DNA from: CAWEPK01 sp049521495 | GTDB taxonomy: Bacteria; Desulfobacterota; Syntrophorhabdia; Syntrophorhabdales; WCHB1-27 | NCBI GenBank assembly: GCA_049521495.1 | Contig: JBEKOT010000010.1 | Span: 1 to 34,826, forward strand | Length of the DNA: 34,826 nucleotides | Direction of reading: 5' to 3' | In this document: positions 23,209 to 31,813 of the stretch, piece after piece | Layout: each line of letters begins with the position of its first letter | Position numbering within the stretch: the first letter of the stretch is position 1 | Translations under genes and position numbers: made by a program | Notes under the pieces: model-generated | What the model was told of the DNA's origin: nothing | What the model saw: only the letters and a program-made list of their open reading frames with translations | Database searches by the model: none

Positions 23209-25158
23209 ATGGCAGGCATCCTCTTCAGCGTATGGCAGGGCGAGGTGGTGGACAACAGGGGAAAGCCAGCTGCCGAGCATGCCCAGCCGGCGCGTCTTGC
23301 CGTGCCGCCCGAGTTCGCGGAAGGCGAGCCGATAAAAGCTTTTATGGGCTGGGACGGCTTTGCGCTGCTCGACCCCGAGGTCGACGTTGTGGATATGTCC
23401 ACGCGCTACGTAGAGGCAGTCCAGGCCGAATCATGCGGCAGGTGCGTCCCGTGCCGCGTCGGCACGCGGATCATCTTGAACATACTCAAGGCGATATGTG
23501 AAGGAAAGGGTAAAGAGGAGGACCTGGCGAGGATCGAAAGCCTGGCCGCCTCCATCAAGGAAGGGTCAAAGTGCCAGATAGGGCAGACAGGCCTAATCCC
23601 TATGCTTGCTGCGCTGACCCATTTCAGACAAGCCTTCCGCGAAGCGCTTAAAGCGGGCGCGAAGGGATGGCCCGGAAGCTACCGGTCCTCGGTGACGGCG
23701 CCGTGCATGAGCGCCTGCCCGACAAAGCTGAAGATACCGAAGTATATAGAGGAGATCGCCGAAGAGAGGCCGTCCGAGTCGCTCGCTACCATAAGGGAGG
23801 ACACCTGCCTGGCAGGCACGCTGGGCCGGGTCTGTGTGAGGCCGTGCGAGTCCAATTGCAGGCGGGCGAACATCGACGAGCCGATCTCGATCAAGTACCT
23901 CAAGCGCTTCGCCGCAGACTACGAGCTGGACAAGGAGAAGAAACGGTCGGTCCAAAGGACGGCCGGAAACGCCAAGAAAGTCGCCGTCATAGGCGCAGGC
24001 CCCGCCGGCCTTTCCGTAGCCTACTATCTTGGCCGGATGGGATACGGAGTGACCGTCTTCGAGCGCCTGACAGAGCCGGGCGGCATGGCGGCGGTCGGCA
24101 TCCCCGATTACCGCCTCCCCAGGCCCGTCCTCGGGTTCGAAGCCGGTATGCTGGCTGCCCTGGGCGTCGAGATAAGATACGGGACGGCCGTCGGAAAGGA
24201 CGTAGCACTGCGCGAGCTGGCCGATAATTATGACGCAGTCTTTATCGGGGTGGGCGCTCACAACAGCTCTCCCATGGGCGTCGACGGCGAGGACAGGGGA
24301 TACGGGGGATTCATCACGGGAGTCAGGTACCTGCTGGACGTAAATATGGGCAAAAACCCGTACCCCGAAGGGAAGAAGGTCGTCGTTGTGGGGGGCGGCA
24401 ATGTGGCTATGGACTGCGTACGCTCCTCCTTCCGCATCGGGAAGCCCGACGTGAACCTCGTTTACAGAAGGACGAAGGCCGAGATGCCTGCCGACCCGGT
24501 CGAAATACACGACGCAGAAGAGGAAGGGGTGAAGTTCCACTACCTCTGCAACCCGACGCGGATCATCCCCAAAGACGGCAAAGTATTTGCCGTGGAGTGC
24601 ATCAGGATGGAGCTTGGCGAGCCCGACAAGAGCGGCAGGAGGAGGCCCGTCCCCATCCCTGGCTCCGAATTCGTCATAGAGACGGACATCCTCATACCCG
24701 CCATAGGGCAGGCTGTCGATTTTTCCTTCCTTGCCGAGGACCTCGGCGTGCAGGTAACGAAGTGGAATACCCTCGCGGTCAACCAGGAGACATTCGAGAC
24801 TACCCGCCCCGGCGTCTTCTCGGCAGGCGACTGCGAGACCGGCCCGGATGTCCTCGTGCGCGCCTGCGGGAACGGGAAGAAGGCAGCATGGAGGATCGAC
24901 CAATACCTTCGGGGAGAGGAGCGAAAAGCCTCGGAGAAGGAACGCTTCGATAACCTTTTCGCGAAAATAAAGGTTTACCAGAAGGACGAGAACCTGGGCA
25001 TCGCCGGCGGCGAGCGGCGCATGCAACTCCGCATGCTCCCGCCGGAGACGAGGAAATGGACCTTCGACGAAGTGGAAGAAGGGGTCAGGGTGGACGAGGC
25101 CACGAGAGAGGCCATGCGCTGCCTGCGCTGCTGGCGCATCGGCCTGGTGGCCCTTTGA
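23209..25158 (+). CDS. NuoF C-terminal domain fused to GltD/NfnB-type flavoprotein (SfrB-like)
   Basis: A 649-residue protein in the place of nuoE-nuoF. Residues 1-70 match nothing I know. About 70-145 are the NuoF C-terminal N3 domain: ESCGRCVPCRVG (Cys76, 79, 82) and Cys122 in GSKCQIG. From 155 on it resembles glutamate-synthase small subunit: cysteines 166, 170, 200, 209, 213 and 217 for iron-sulfur clusters, FAD-binding GAGPAG (262-267), NAD(P)-binding GGGNVA (395-400) and YRRTKAEMP (419-427), then GVFSAGD (535-541). CLRC lies near the end (638-641). NuoF's FMN/NADH-binding Rossmann part and SLBB are absent. The YRR arginines favour NADPH. SfrB of Geobacter is the closest architecture I know. 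AGGAG precedes ATG. Function, an electron-input subunit for this complex I, is inferred from position. Confidence 0.88.
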   Translation: MAGILFSVWQGEVVDNRGKPAAEHAQPARLAVPPEFAEGEPIKAFMGWDGFALLDPEVDVVDMSTRYVEAVQAESCGRCVPCRVGTRIILNILKAICEGKGKEEDLARIESLAASIKEGSKCQIGQTGLIPMLAALTHFRQAFREALKAGAKGWPGSYRSSVTAPCMSACPTKLKIPKYIEEIAEERPSESLATIREDTCLAGTLGRVCVRPCESNCRRANIDEPISIKYLKRFAADYELDKEKKRSVQRTAGNAKKVAVIGAGPAGLSVAYYLGRMGYGVTVFERLTEPGGMAAVGIPDYRLPRPVLGFEAGMLAALGVEIRYGTAVGKDVALRELADNYDAVFIGVGAHNSSPMGVDGEDRGYGGFITGVRYLLDVNMGKNPYPEGKKVVVVGGGNVAMDCVRSSFRIGKPDVNLVYRRTKAEMPADPVEIHDAEEEGVKFHYLCNPTRIIPKDGKVFAVECIRMELGEPDKSGRRRPVPIPGSEFVIETDILIPAIGQAVDFSFLAEDLGVQVTKWNTLAVNQETFETTRPGVFSAGDCETGPDVLVRACGNGKKAAWRIDQYLRGEERKASEKERFDNLFAKIKVYQKDENLGIAGGERRMQLRMLPPETRKWTFDEVEEGVRVDEATREAMRCLRCWRIGLVAL

Positions 25159-25174
25159 GTTCGACGGAAAAGAA

Positions 25175-27538
25175 ATGGTAAAGCTTACGATAGACGGAAA
25201 AATAGTCGAGACGGGCGAGGGAAGGACGATCCTCGAGGCTGCCAGAGAGAACAGCATCTTCATTCCCACCATGTGCTACCACGCGAACCTTCTCTCTATA
25301 GGCTCGTGCCGCATCTGCGTCGTCGAGGTCGATGGTTATGCCAACCCCATGATCTCGTGCGCCACTGTCTGCCAGGAGGGCATGTCCGTTCGGACCCGTT
25401 CCGAAAAGCTTTTTTCCATGCGGCAGGAATACCTGAAGATGCTCCTTGCCTACCATCCCCTAGACTGTCCCATCTGCGATGCGGGCGGAGAGTGCGATCT
25501 CCAGGACCTCGTCTTCAGCCACAAAATCGAGAGGGCGGACCTCACGGTGGTGAGGCAAAAGAAAATCGAGGGCTATGCCACGCCCCTTATAAAGTACTTC
25601 GAGAACCGGTGCGTCCTCTGCCTGCGCTGCATCCACGCGTGCAGGGAGGTGTCGGGCCGCAGCGTACTCGACCTCGTGGAGACCGGGATAGACGCAAGGA
25701 TGGTGCCGACGAACTCAAAAGACTGCATCTCCTGCGGCGAGTGTCTCTTCGTTTGTCCTGTGGGCGCCCTGACCGAGAACCTCAGTCCCGTGAAGGCGAG
25801 GCTGTGGCAGGTCGAGCGCCATTTCACCACGTGCCCCCATTGCGGTTTCGGCTGCACCTTTTCGCTCGACGTCCTGGACGGCCGATATGTGACGGACGTC
25901 ATACAGGACGAACGCAACGCACCGAACAGGGGGTCCCTCTGCGTCATGGGCAGGTTCGGTTACGACTTCGTGAACCACGAGGCGCGCATCCTGAGAGCTT
26001 CAGCCGACGGTAAGACCCTTTCGACCGGCGAAGCTGCCTCATCGGCCTACGAGCGCCTGCGCAGGCTCGATGACGAAGGAAAGACCCTGGGCTTTGTCGT
26101 CTCCCCGAGGGCGACGAACGAAGAAATATTCCTGGTAGGCCAGATCGCCGGCCGCTTCAAGAGGGCCGCGGTCGCAAGCGCCGCCCATTATCATACCGGC
26201 AGGGTGTGGGAGGCTTACGGGAGGAAGGGCCTTTCCTACCCCTACGATTACGAGCGGCTCCTGGGTGCGGACCTCATAATCGTCGCAGGGGCGAACCTCC
26301 TTTCAAACAACCACGTTTTGGGCGACAGGGTGCGGGAGGCAATAAAGCTCGCGGGCAGCCGGATCATAGTCATCGACCCTGCGCCGACTGCGCTTTCGGG
26401 GCTAGCGGACGGTCACCTGAAGGTTTTACCCGGGCGTGACGGAGCCCTTTTCCGCGCCTTTTCCGCCGGACTTTTAAAGGCGGACTTCGACGCCCAATTG
26501 CAGGAAAGCGGTATTGATAGGGGTGAGTTCGAGCGGGCCTGCAAGCTCATCAGCCGTGCGACCGATATAGCGGTAATTTTCGGCTCCGGGGTAAGCGCTT
26601 CGGATGAGAGTCTCGAAGGGCTGCTGGACTTCTGCCTGGCCCTCGGGATAGACAAGAAAGGGCTCATCATGCCTACCGCAAGGGCTGCCAATGCGGTCGG
26701 CGCAGCATCGATCCTCGACTCCTGTGGCGCACCCCACGACCTTCTTGCAGACCCCGGCGTAAAGGCCCTCTTCCTCTACGAGGAGAATCCTTTGCGGTAC
26801 ACCGGAGGCGGTTCGGCCGGGATGCTCCACGCAAAGGAGTTCGTCCTGGTTGCCGACGCCCTGCCCACGACCGTGATGGAGTATGCGGACATGGTCGTCC
26901 CCACGGGCGTCTTTACCGAGAAAGAAGGCACCTTTTTCGCGGGCGAAGGCTCGATCAGGCTGCTCTCAAAAGTGACGGATTGCAGCGAGGCGACCTACCC
27001 CGGTTTCCTCTTCCTGTCCGGTCTTCTCGAAAGACTGGGCGGCCCTGCCTTCTCCGCGCCCCACGACGTCACGGCGTACATGAGGGAAAAGGGGCTCATC
27101 TGCAAGAGATCCGGGAGGGAAGAGCCGCGCGCCGCTGCGAAAGGCACGCTCACAGCGAAAGAAGCCCCCTCGGCCGGGAGGCCCCGGACCGTCGAGGGCT
27201 CCTACATAATGGTCATGAGAGATATCTTCAGCAACCACCACCTGGCAGACAGCGATATATACTCGAAGGGGGTAGCGACCGTCTACCGCCACCCCGGCTA
27301 TCCTGTCTCCGAGGACAAGCTCTTAATGTCAGGGGAGGATGCGGAGGCCATGGGCTTTTCCGAGGGGGACGTGGTGCAGGTAATGTCTGCGAGCGGGTCC
27401 GTCCACAAGCCGCTCTCGATCAAGGACGGATTAAGGCCCGGCGTCCTTGAGTACATCGTTTTCAGGGACCGCATGGAGGCATCAGGCCTCATGGAGTCAC
27501 CTGCCAAGTGGATCGAGGTAAAGGTGCGGAAAGGGTAA
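25175..27538 (+). CDS. nuoG: NADH-quinone oxidoreductase subunit G
   Basis: A 787-residue iron-sulfur subunit. [2Fe-2S] ligands Cys34, 45, 48, 62; His94-Cys98-Cys101-Cys107 for N5; Cys146, 149, 152, 156 and Cys184, 187, 190, 194 for two [4Fe-4S]; and CPHCGFGC with Cys220, 223, 227 plus Cys256 for an N7-like cluster at the start of the molybdopterin-oxidoreductase-like region. The rest is the catalytically silent oxidoreductase domain and a C-terminal aspartate-decarboxylase-like barrel. All ligands are present, so the wire to NuoB can be complete even without NuoE. SfrA-like proteins share this layout. The start at ATG 25175 has only a weak GGAAAAG upstream. Confidence 0.93.
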   Translation: MVKLTIDGKIVETGEGRTILEAARENSIFIPTMCYHANLLSIGSCRICVVEVDGYANPMISCATVCQEGMSVRTRSEKLFSMRQEYLKMLLAYHPLDCPICDAGGECDLQDLVFSHKIERADLTVVRQKKIEGYATPLIKYFENRCVLCLRCIHACREVSGRSVLDLVETGIDARMVPTNSKDCISCGECLFVCPVGALTENLSPVKARLWQVERHFTTCPHCGFGCTFSLDVLDGRYVTDVIQDERNAPNRGSLCVMGRFGYDFVNHEARILRASADGKTLSTGEAASSAYERLRRLDDEGKTLGFVVSPRATNEEIFLVGQIAGRFKRAAVASAAHYHTGRVWEAYGRKGLSYPYDYERLLGADLIIVAGANLLSNNHVLGDRVREAIKLAGSRIIVIDPAPTALSGLADGHLKVLPGRDGALFRAFSAGLLKADFDAQLQESGIDRGEFERACKLISRATDIAVIFGSGVSASDESLEGLLDFCLALGIDKKGLIMPTARAANAVGAASILDSCGAPHDLLADPGVKALFLYEENPLRYTGGGSAGMLHAKEFVLVADALPTTVMEYADMVVPTGVFTEKEGTFFAGEGSIRLLSKVTDCSEATYPGFLFLSGLLERLGGPAFSAPHDVTAYMREKGLICKRSGREEPRAAAKGTLTAKEAPSAGRPRTVEGSYIMVMRDIFSNHHLADSDIYSKGVATVYRHPGYPVSEDKLLMSGEDAEAMGFSEGDVVQVMSASGSVHKPLSIKDGLRPGVLEYIVFRDRMEASGLMESPAKWIEVKVRKG

Positions 27539-27542
27539 GATA

Positions 27543-28544
27543 ATGGAGACGCTCTTTTTTATCATAGAGGCCGTAGTCAAGAACATAATCGTCATCGCGG
27601 TGCTCATGGGCTTCGTCGCCTACCTGACCCTAGCGGAGAGAAAGATCCTCGGCCGGCTCCAGATAAGGTTCGGACCGAACAGGGTCGGCCCTTACGGGCT
27701 CCTCCAGCCCATAGCGGACGGCATAAAATCGTTTACCAAGGAAGATATCATACCGGCCAACGCAGATAAGCCCCTCTTCGTCATGGCCCCCATGATCGCC
27801 CTTTTTTCAGCCCTGTCCATGTTCGCCGTCATCCCCTTCGGTGGCACGGTCTATCTCTTCGGAAGGGCGGTCAAGATGGTGATCGCCGATGTCGATATCG
27901 GCCTGCTCTATGTCTTTGCCTTTGCCACGCTGGGCGAATACGGCATAGTTCTGGGCGGCTGGTCCTCGGGCAACAAGTACGGAGTCCTCGGAAGCCTGCG
28001 GGCGGCGGCGCAGATGATAAGCTACGAGGTTTCCCTCGGCCTCATCGTCATTGGGACGCTCATCCTGGCCGGGTCCCTGCGGCTGACGGAGATCGTCGAG
28101 GCGCAGCGGGGCATGTGGTTCGTGGTCTACCAGCCTTTTGCGTTCGTCCTCTATCTTGTCGCGGGGCTCGCAGAAATCAACAGGACGCCCTTCGACATGC
28201 CGGAAGCGGAGAGCGAGCTTGCCTGCGGCTTCAACATCGAGTACAGCAGCATGAAATTCGCCCTTTTCTTCATGGCGGAATACGCCCACATGGTGGCAGT
28301 GGCCGCCATTGCCACAACGCTCTTTCTGGGCGGCTGGCTGGGCCCCTTTGCGTCGCAGCCCGGCCTGGGCCCGCTCTGGTTCTTCATAAAGGTATGCATG
28401 GTCGTCTTCTTCTTCATCTGGGAGCGGGGGACCTTTCCGCGGCTCAGGTACGACCAGATCATGCAGTTCGGCTGGAAGGTGCTCTTCCCGCTCGCTCTGG
28501 CGAACGTGGTTGTGACGGCGCTCGTGGTGGCATTGAGGCAATGA
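27543..28544 (+). CDS. nuoH: NADH-quinone oxidoreductase subunit H
   Basis: A 333-residue membrane subunit with eight helices at the junction of the two arms. LAERKILGRLQIRFGPNRVG (30-49) and RTPFDMPEAESELACGFNIE (214-233) are the conserved cytoplasmic loops lining the quinone chamber; Glu32 and the glutamates at 221, 223 and 225 belong to the proton/charge path. Normal length. Starts 4 bases after nuoG and ends just before nuoI. Confidence 0.95.
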   Translation: METLFFIIEAVVKNIIVIAVLMGFVAYLTLAERKILGRLQIRFGPNRVGPYGLLQPIADGIKSFTKEDIIPANADKPLFVMAPMIALFSALSMFAVIPFGGTVYLFGRAVKMVIADVDIGLLYVFAFATLGEYGIVLGGWSSGNKYGVLGSLRAAAQMISYEVSLGLIVIGTLILAGSLRLTEIVEAQRGMWFVVYQPFAFVLYLVAGLAEINRTPFDMPEAESELACGFNIEYSSMKFALFFMAEYAHMVAVAAIATTLFLGGWLGPFASQPGLGPLWFFIKVCMVVFFFIWERGTFPRLRYDQIMQFGWKVLFPLALANVVVTALVVALRQ

Positions 28545-28545
28545 T

Positions 28546-28959
28546 ATGATAATACCCCTTCTGAAAGGTCTTCGTCTGACCCTGGCCCGGTTCTTTTCGC
28601 GGCCCATCACTATCCAGTACCCCGAGGAGAAGCGGACGCCTGCGGAGCGGTGGAGGGGAATCCACTATTTCCGAAAGGACGAAAAGGGCGATACGACCTG
28701 CGTTGCCTGCGGCCTGTGCGTTGCAGTGTGCCCCTCCCGGTGCATCTTTCTTGAGATCGGCGAGCGCGAGGACGGCCGGAGGTACCCGAGACGCTACGAG
28801 ATAGACGAGCTCCGGTGCATCTTTTGCGGATACTGCCAGGAGGCGTGCCCGGTCAACGCCATAAAGCTCGGGCCGGGCTTCGAATACGTGAAGTACGGAA
28901 GGGCCGATTTCATCCTGGACACGGCAAAGCTGCTCGACATGTACGAGGGGAAGGAATGA
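28546..28959 (+). CDS. nuoI: NADH-quinone oxidoreductase subunit I
   Basis: A 137-residue ferredoxin-like subunit. Two CxxCxxCxxxCP motifs, Cys52, 55, 58, 62 and Cys91, 94, 97, 101, hold clusters N6a and N6b, which carry electrons from NuoG to N2 in NuoB. The N-terminal amphipathic helix (1-17) anchors it to NuoH. Overlaps nuoJ by four bases (ATGA). Confidence 0.95.
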   Translation: MIIPLLKGLRLTLARFFSRPITIQYPEEKRTPAERWRGIHYFRKDEKGDTTCVACGLCVAVCPSRCIFLEIGEREDGRRYPRRYEIDELRCIFCGYCQEACPVNAIKLGPGFEYVKYGRADFILDTAKLLDMYEGKE

Positions 28960-29507
28960 GCGAATTGGGCTTCCTGAATCCGCTATTTCAGTGGGTCGTT
29001 TTCCTGACGGCCTCGTTGCTTTGCGCCTTCGGCGCCATCATGATGGTGACGCGGCGGAACCCGATCCATGGCGCCCTCTGGCTGATCGTGGCTTTTTTCT
29101 CCCTCGCCGTCATCTACCTGACCCTGTCTGCCCAGTTTATCGCGGTTGCCCAGGTGATCGTCTATGCGGGCGCCATCATGATGCTCATCGTTTTCGTCAT
29201 CATGCTCATCCACCTTGAGACGGAGTTCGTTCAAAAGGGACACCTGTCGGGGGCCAAGGCCATCGGTGCCCTCATTACAGTGATAATCTTTCTGGAAATC
29301 GGGGCTGCCGTCCTTTCCTTGCGGAAGAATACGGGCGGTGCACTAACGGCGGCGGCATCCGGAACGGTGGCAAACGTGGGGGCCGCCCTTTACGGAAAGT
29401 ACCTCTTCCCCTTTGAGGTCGCTTCTGTCCTCCTCCTCATCGGAATTGTGGGGGCAGTAGTGCTGACGAAGCGGAAGGGTGATCTCAAGCAGGGGAGAGA
29501 GACGTAA
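28956..29507 (+). CDS. nuoJ: NADH-quinone oxidoreductase subunit J
   Basis: A 183-residue membrane subunit with five helices. NPIHGALWLIVAFFSLAVIY is typical, and the helix VIVYAGAIMMLIVFVIML contains the pi-bulge region important in coupling. Start ATG 28956, overlapping nuoI; the frame is open upstream within nuoI but this is shadow. It lies next to nuoK, with which it forms the start of the proton channel chain. Confidence 0.93.
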   Translation: MSELGFLNPLFQWVVFLTASLLCAFGAIMMVTRRNPIHGALWLIVAFFSLAVIYLTLSAQFIAVAQVIVYAGAIMMLIVFVIMLIHLETEFVQKGHLSGAKAIGALITVIIFLEIGAAVLSLRKNTGGALTAAASGTVANVGAALYGKYLFPFEVASVLLLIGIVGAVVLTKRKGDLKQGRET

Positions 29508-29522
29508 AAACCAGGAGAGCTT

Positions 29523-29831
29523 ATGCAGGGTGTGCCTTATAGCTTCTATTTCGCGCTGAGCGGCGTCCTTTTCACCATAGGCGCCATAGGGGTGATCACG
29601 AGGCGCAACGCAATAGTCGTCTTCATGTGCATAGAGCTCATGCTGAACGGCGTCAACCTTGCCTTCATCGCTGCGGGTAACATGCTCAATTCGGTAGACG
29701 GGATGATCTTCGTCTTTTTCATAATGACGGTGGCGGCGGCCGAGGCCGCCATAGGGCTCGCCATATTCGTGCTCCTTTTCAGGTTGCGGGGGAGCGTAAA
29801 CGTGGACGAGATACACCTGCTTAAGGGTTAG
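29523..29831 (+). CDS. nuoK: NADH-quinone oxidoreductase subunit K
   Basis: A 102-residue subunit with three helices. Glu38 (CIELMLN) and Glu74 (AAAEAAIGLA) are the two conserved membrane glutamates of the proton channel. AGGAG lies five bases before ATG. Three bases separate it from nuoL. Confidence 0.95.
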   Translation: MQGVPYSFYFALSGVLFTIGAIGVITRRNAIVVFMCIELMLNGVNLAFIAAGNMLNSVDGMIFVFFIMTVAAAEAAIGLAIFVLLFRLRGSVNVDEIHLLKG

Positions 29832-29834
29832 GCG

Positions 29835-31811
29835 ATGGCTGATTACATCTGGCTCATACCTGTAATGCCCGCGGTCGGCTTCATTATCAACGGGTTTCTG
29901 GGCTCGAAGCTGCCGAAGGCCCTCGTTTCCTTCATCGCCTGCCTCACCATTTTCGTCTCTTTCGTCGTATCTGCGCTCGTCTTTGCAGAATTCCTTAAGC
30001 TGTCACCGGAGGCTCGGGTCTTCGAGAAGAACGTATACGACTGGATCGCCTCCGGAGAGTTCGTGGCCAGGGTCGGTTTTCGCATCGATTCCCTCTCCGT
30101 AGTAATGTGCCTGGTGGTAACGGGCGTGGGCTTCCTCATTCACGTCTATTCCGCAGGCTACATGCACGAAGATGAGGGGTTCGCCCGGTATTTCACATAC
30201 CTCAACCTCTTCGTCTTCATGATGCTCATCCTCGTGACCGCGAACAACATTCTTTTTATGTTCGTGGGATGGGAGGGCGTGGGCCTCTGTTCTTACCTGC
30301 TCATAGGCTTCTGGTACAAGAAGGACAGCGCTTCGAATGCGGGGAAAAAAGCCTTCATAGTGAACAGGATAGGTGACTTCGGCTTCCTCCTCGGCATCTT
30401 CTTCCTCCTCGCGGCCCTTGGGGCGCACGGCATCTGGACCCTCGATTTCGCAGAGCTGCAGAAGAACGGCCATCTTCTGACCGGGGCCATGGCCACTCTG
30501 ATAACCCTCCTCTTCTTCGTGGGCGCCACCGGCAAGTCCGCGCAGATCCCGCTCTATGTCTGGCTCCCTGACGCAATGGAGGGACCCACGCCCGTCAGCT
30601 CCCTCATCCACGCGGCAACCATGGTCACGGCCGGTGTCTACATGATCGCGCGGCTCAACTTCCTGTACGTTATGGCGCCGACGACCATGTTCATAGTCAC
30701 CCTCGTAGGCGTTCTCACAGCCCTCTTTGCCGCTACCATCGGCTGCGCCCAGTATGACATCAAGAGGGTCCTGGCCTATTCGACGGTGAGCCAACTGGGC
30801 TATATGTTCGTGGGGGTCGGATCGGGCGCCTTTGCGGCCGGCATCTTTCACCTCATGACCCACGCATTTTTCAAGGGGCTCCTTTTCCTCGCCGCGGGAA
30901 GCGTGATGCACGCCATGAGCGGCGAGCTCGACATGCGAAGGATGGGGGGTCTGAAAAGGCGTATCCCGGTCACCTACTGGACCTTCCTCGCGGGGTGCAT
31001 AGCAATAGCCGGCGTCCCCGGCTTTTCGGGTTTTTTCAGCAAGGATGAGATCATGTGGAAGGTCTTTGCCAACTACGGGGGGAGCCTCGCCTTCTGGGCG
31101 CTCGGCGCGATAACGGCCGGTCTCACGGCCTTCTACATGTTCAGAATGTTCTTCACCACCTTCCACGGCGAGTGCCGGGCGGCCGAAGAGGTTAAGCACC
31201 ATATCCACGAATCCCCCAAGGTGATGACCGTTCCGCTGGCTGTTCTGGCCGTGCTCTCCGTTGTGGGCGGCTGGGTCGGAATCCCCCATATACTGGGAGG
31301 GTCGAACCTGTTCGAGCGGTGGATGGTGCCCGTCTTCGGTCCCGAAAAGGAGGCGGCTGCACCCGCCCTTAACCTGGTTACGCGGGCCTTTGCCGAAGGG
31401 CCGGAGGCGCATGCCTCTTCGGCCGAGGGCCTTCTCATGGCTGCCGCCGTTATAATCGCCTTTGCGGGCATTTTCATCGCCTACTACCTCTACATACGGC
31501 GTCCCGACTTACCGCGGCGGTTCGTGGCCGCGAACCCCGGTGTCTTCAGGACTGTCAACAACAAGTACTACGTGGACGAGCTCTACCAGGCCACCTTCGT
31601 GCGGGGCCTCTTCTCCCTCGGCCGTTTTTTTAAGGGCGTGATCGACGAAATACTGATCGACGGCACGGTAAACGGGGTTGCGTGGCTGATCCGGGTCGTC
31701 GGCAGTTTCTTCAGGCTTTTTCAGTCCGGATACGTGCAGGGCTATGCCTTCGCCGTGATCCTTGGCGCGATTTTCGTACTGGGCTATCTCATTATAAGGG
31801 TTATCCTGTAG
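29835..31811 (+). CDS. nuoL: NADH-quinone oxidoreductase subunit L
   Basis: A 658-residue antiporter-like subunit at the far end of the membrane arm. Glu147 (VGWEGVGL), Lys234 (GATGKSAQIP) and His259 (SSLIHAATM) are the key proton-path residues. HAFFKGLLFLAAGSVMHA is the conserved helix around 337-354. The C-terminal part after about 500 includes the long lateral helix that spans NuoM and NuoN. Length fits NuoL. Two bases separate it from nuoM. Confidence 0.95.
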   Translation: MADYIWLIPVMPAVGFIINGFLGSKLPKALVSFIACLTIFVSFVVSALVFAEFLKLSPEARVFEKNVYDWIASGEFVARVGFRIDSLSVVMCLVVTGVGFLIHVYSAGYMHEDEGFARYFTYLNLFVFMMLILVTANNILFMFVGWEGVGLCSYLLIGFWYKKDSASNAGKKAFIVNRIGDFGFLLGIFFLLAALGAHGIWTLDFAELQKNGHLLTGAMATLITLLFFVGATGKSAQIPLYVWLPDAMEGPTPVSSLIHAATMVTAGVYMIARLNFLYVMAPTTMFIVTLVGVLTALFAATIGCAQYDIKRVLAYSTVSQLGYMFVGVGSGAFAAGIFHLMTHAFFKGLLFLAAGSVMHAMSGELDMRRMGGLKRRIPVTYWTFLAGCIAIAGVPGFSGFFSKDEIMWKVFANYGGSLAFWALGAITAGLTAFYMFRMFFTTFHGECRAAEEVKHHIHESPKVMTVPLAVLAVLSVVGGWVGIPHILGGSNLFERWMVPVFGPEKEAAAPALNLVTRAFAEGPEAHASSAEGLLMAAAVIIAFAGIFIAYYLYIRRPDLPRRFVAANPGVFRTVNNKYYVDELYQATFVRGLFSLGRFFKGVIDEILIDGTVNGVAWLIRVVGSFFRLFQSGYVQGYAFAVILGAIFVLGYLIIRVIL

Positions 31812-31813
31812 CT

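Noticed and set aside
23640..25158. Glutamate synthase small subunit (GltD)
   Set aside because: No gltB is present, the N-terminal N3 ligands are of NuoF type, and the gene lies in the middle of a nuo operon.
23593..25272. Long open frame (559 codons) antisense to the NuoF/GltD fusion gene
   Set aside because: It mirrors the codon structure of the plus-strand gene, has no recognisable domain and arises from high GC at third positions.
30003..31412. Long open frame (469 codons) antisense to nuoL
   Set aside because: Shadow of a clear NuoL gene; charged low-complexity product with no family motif.
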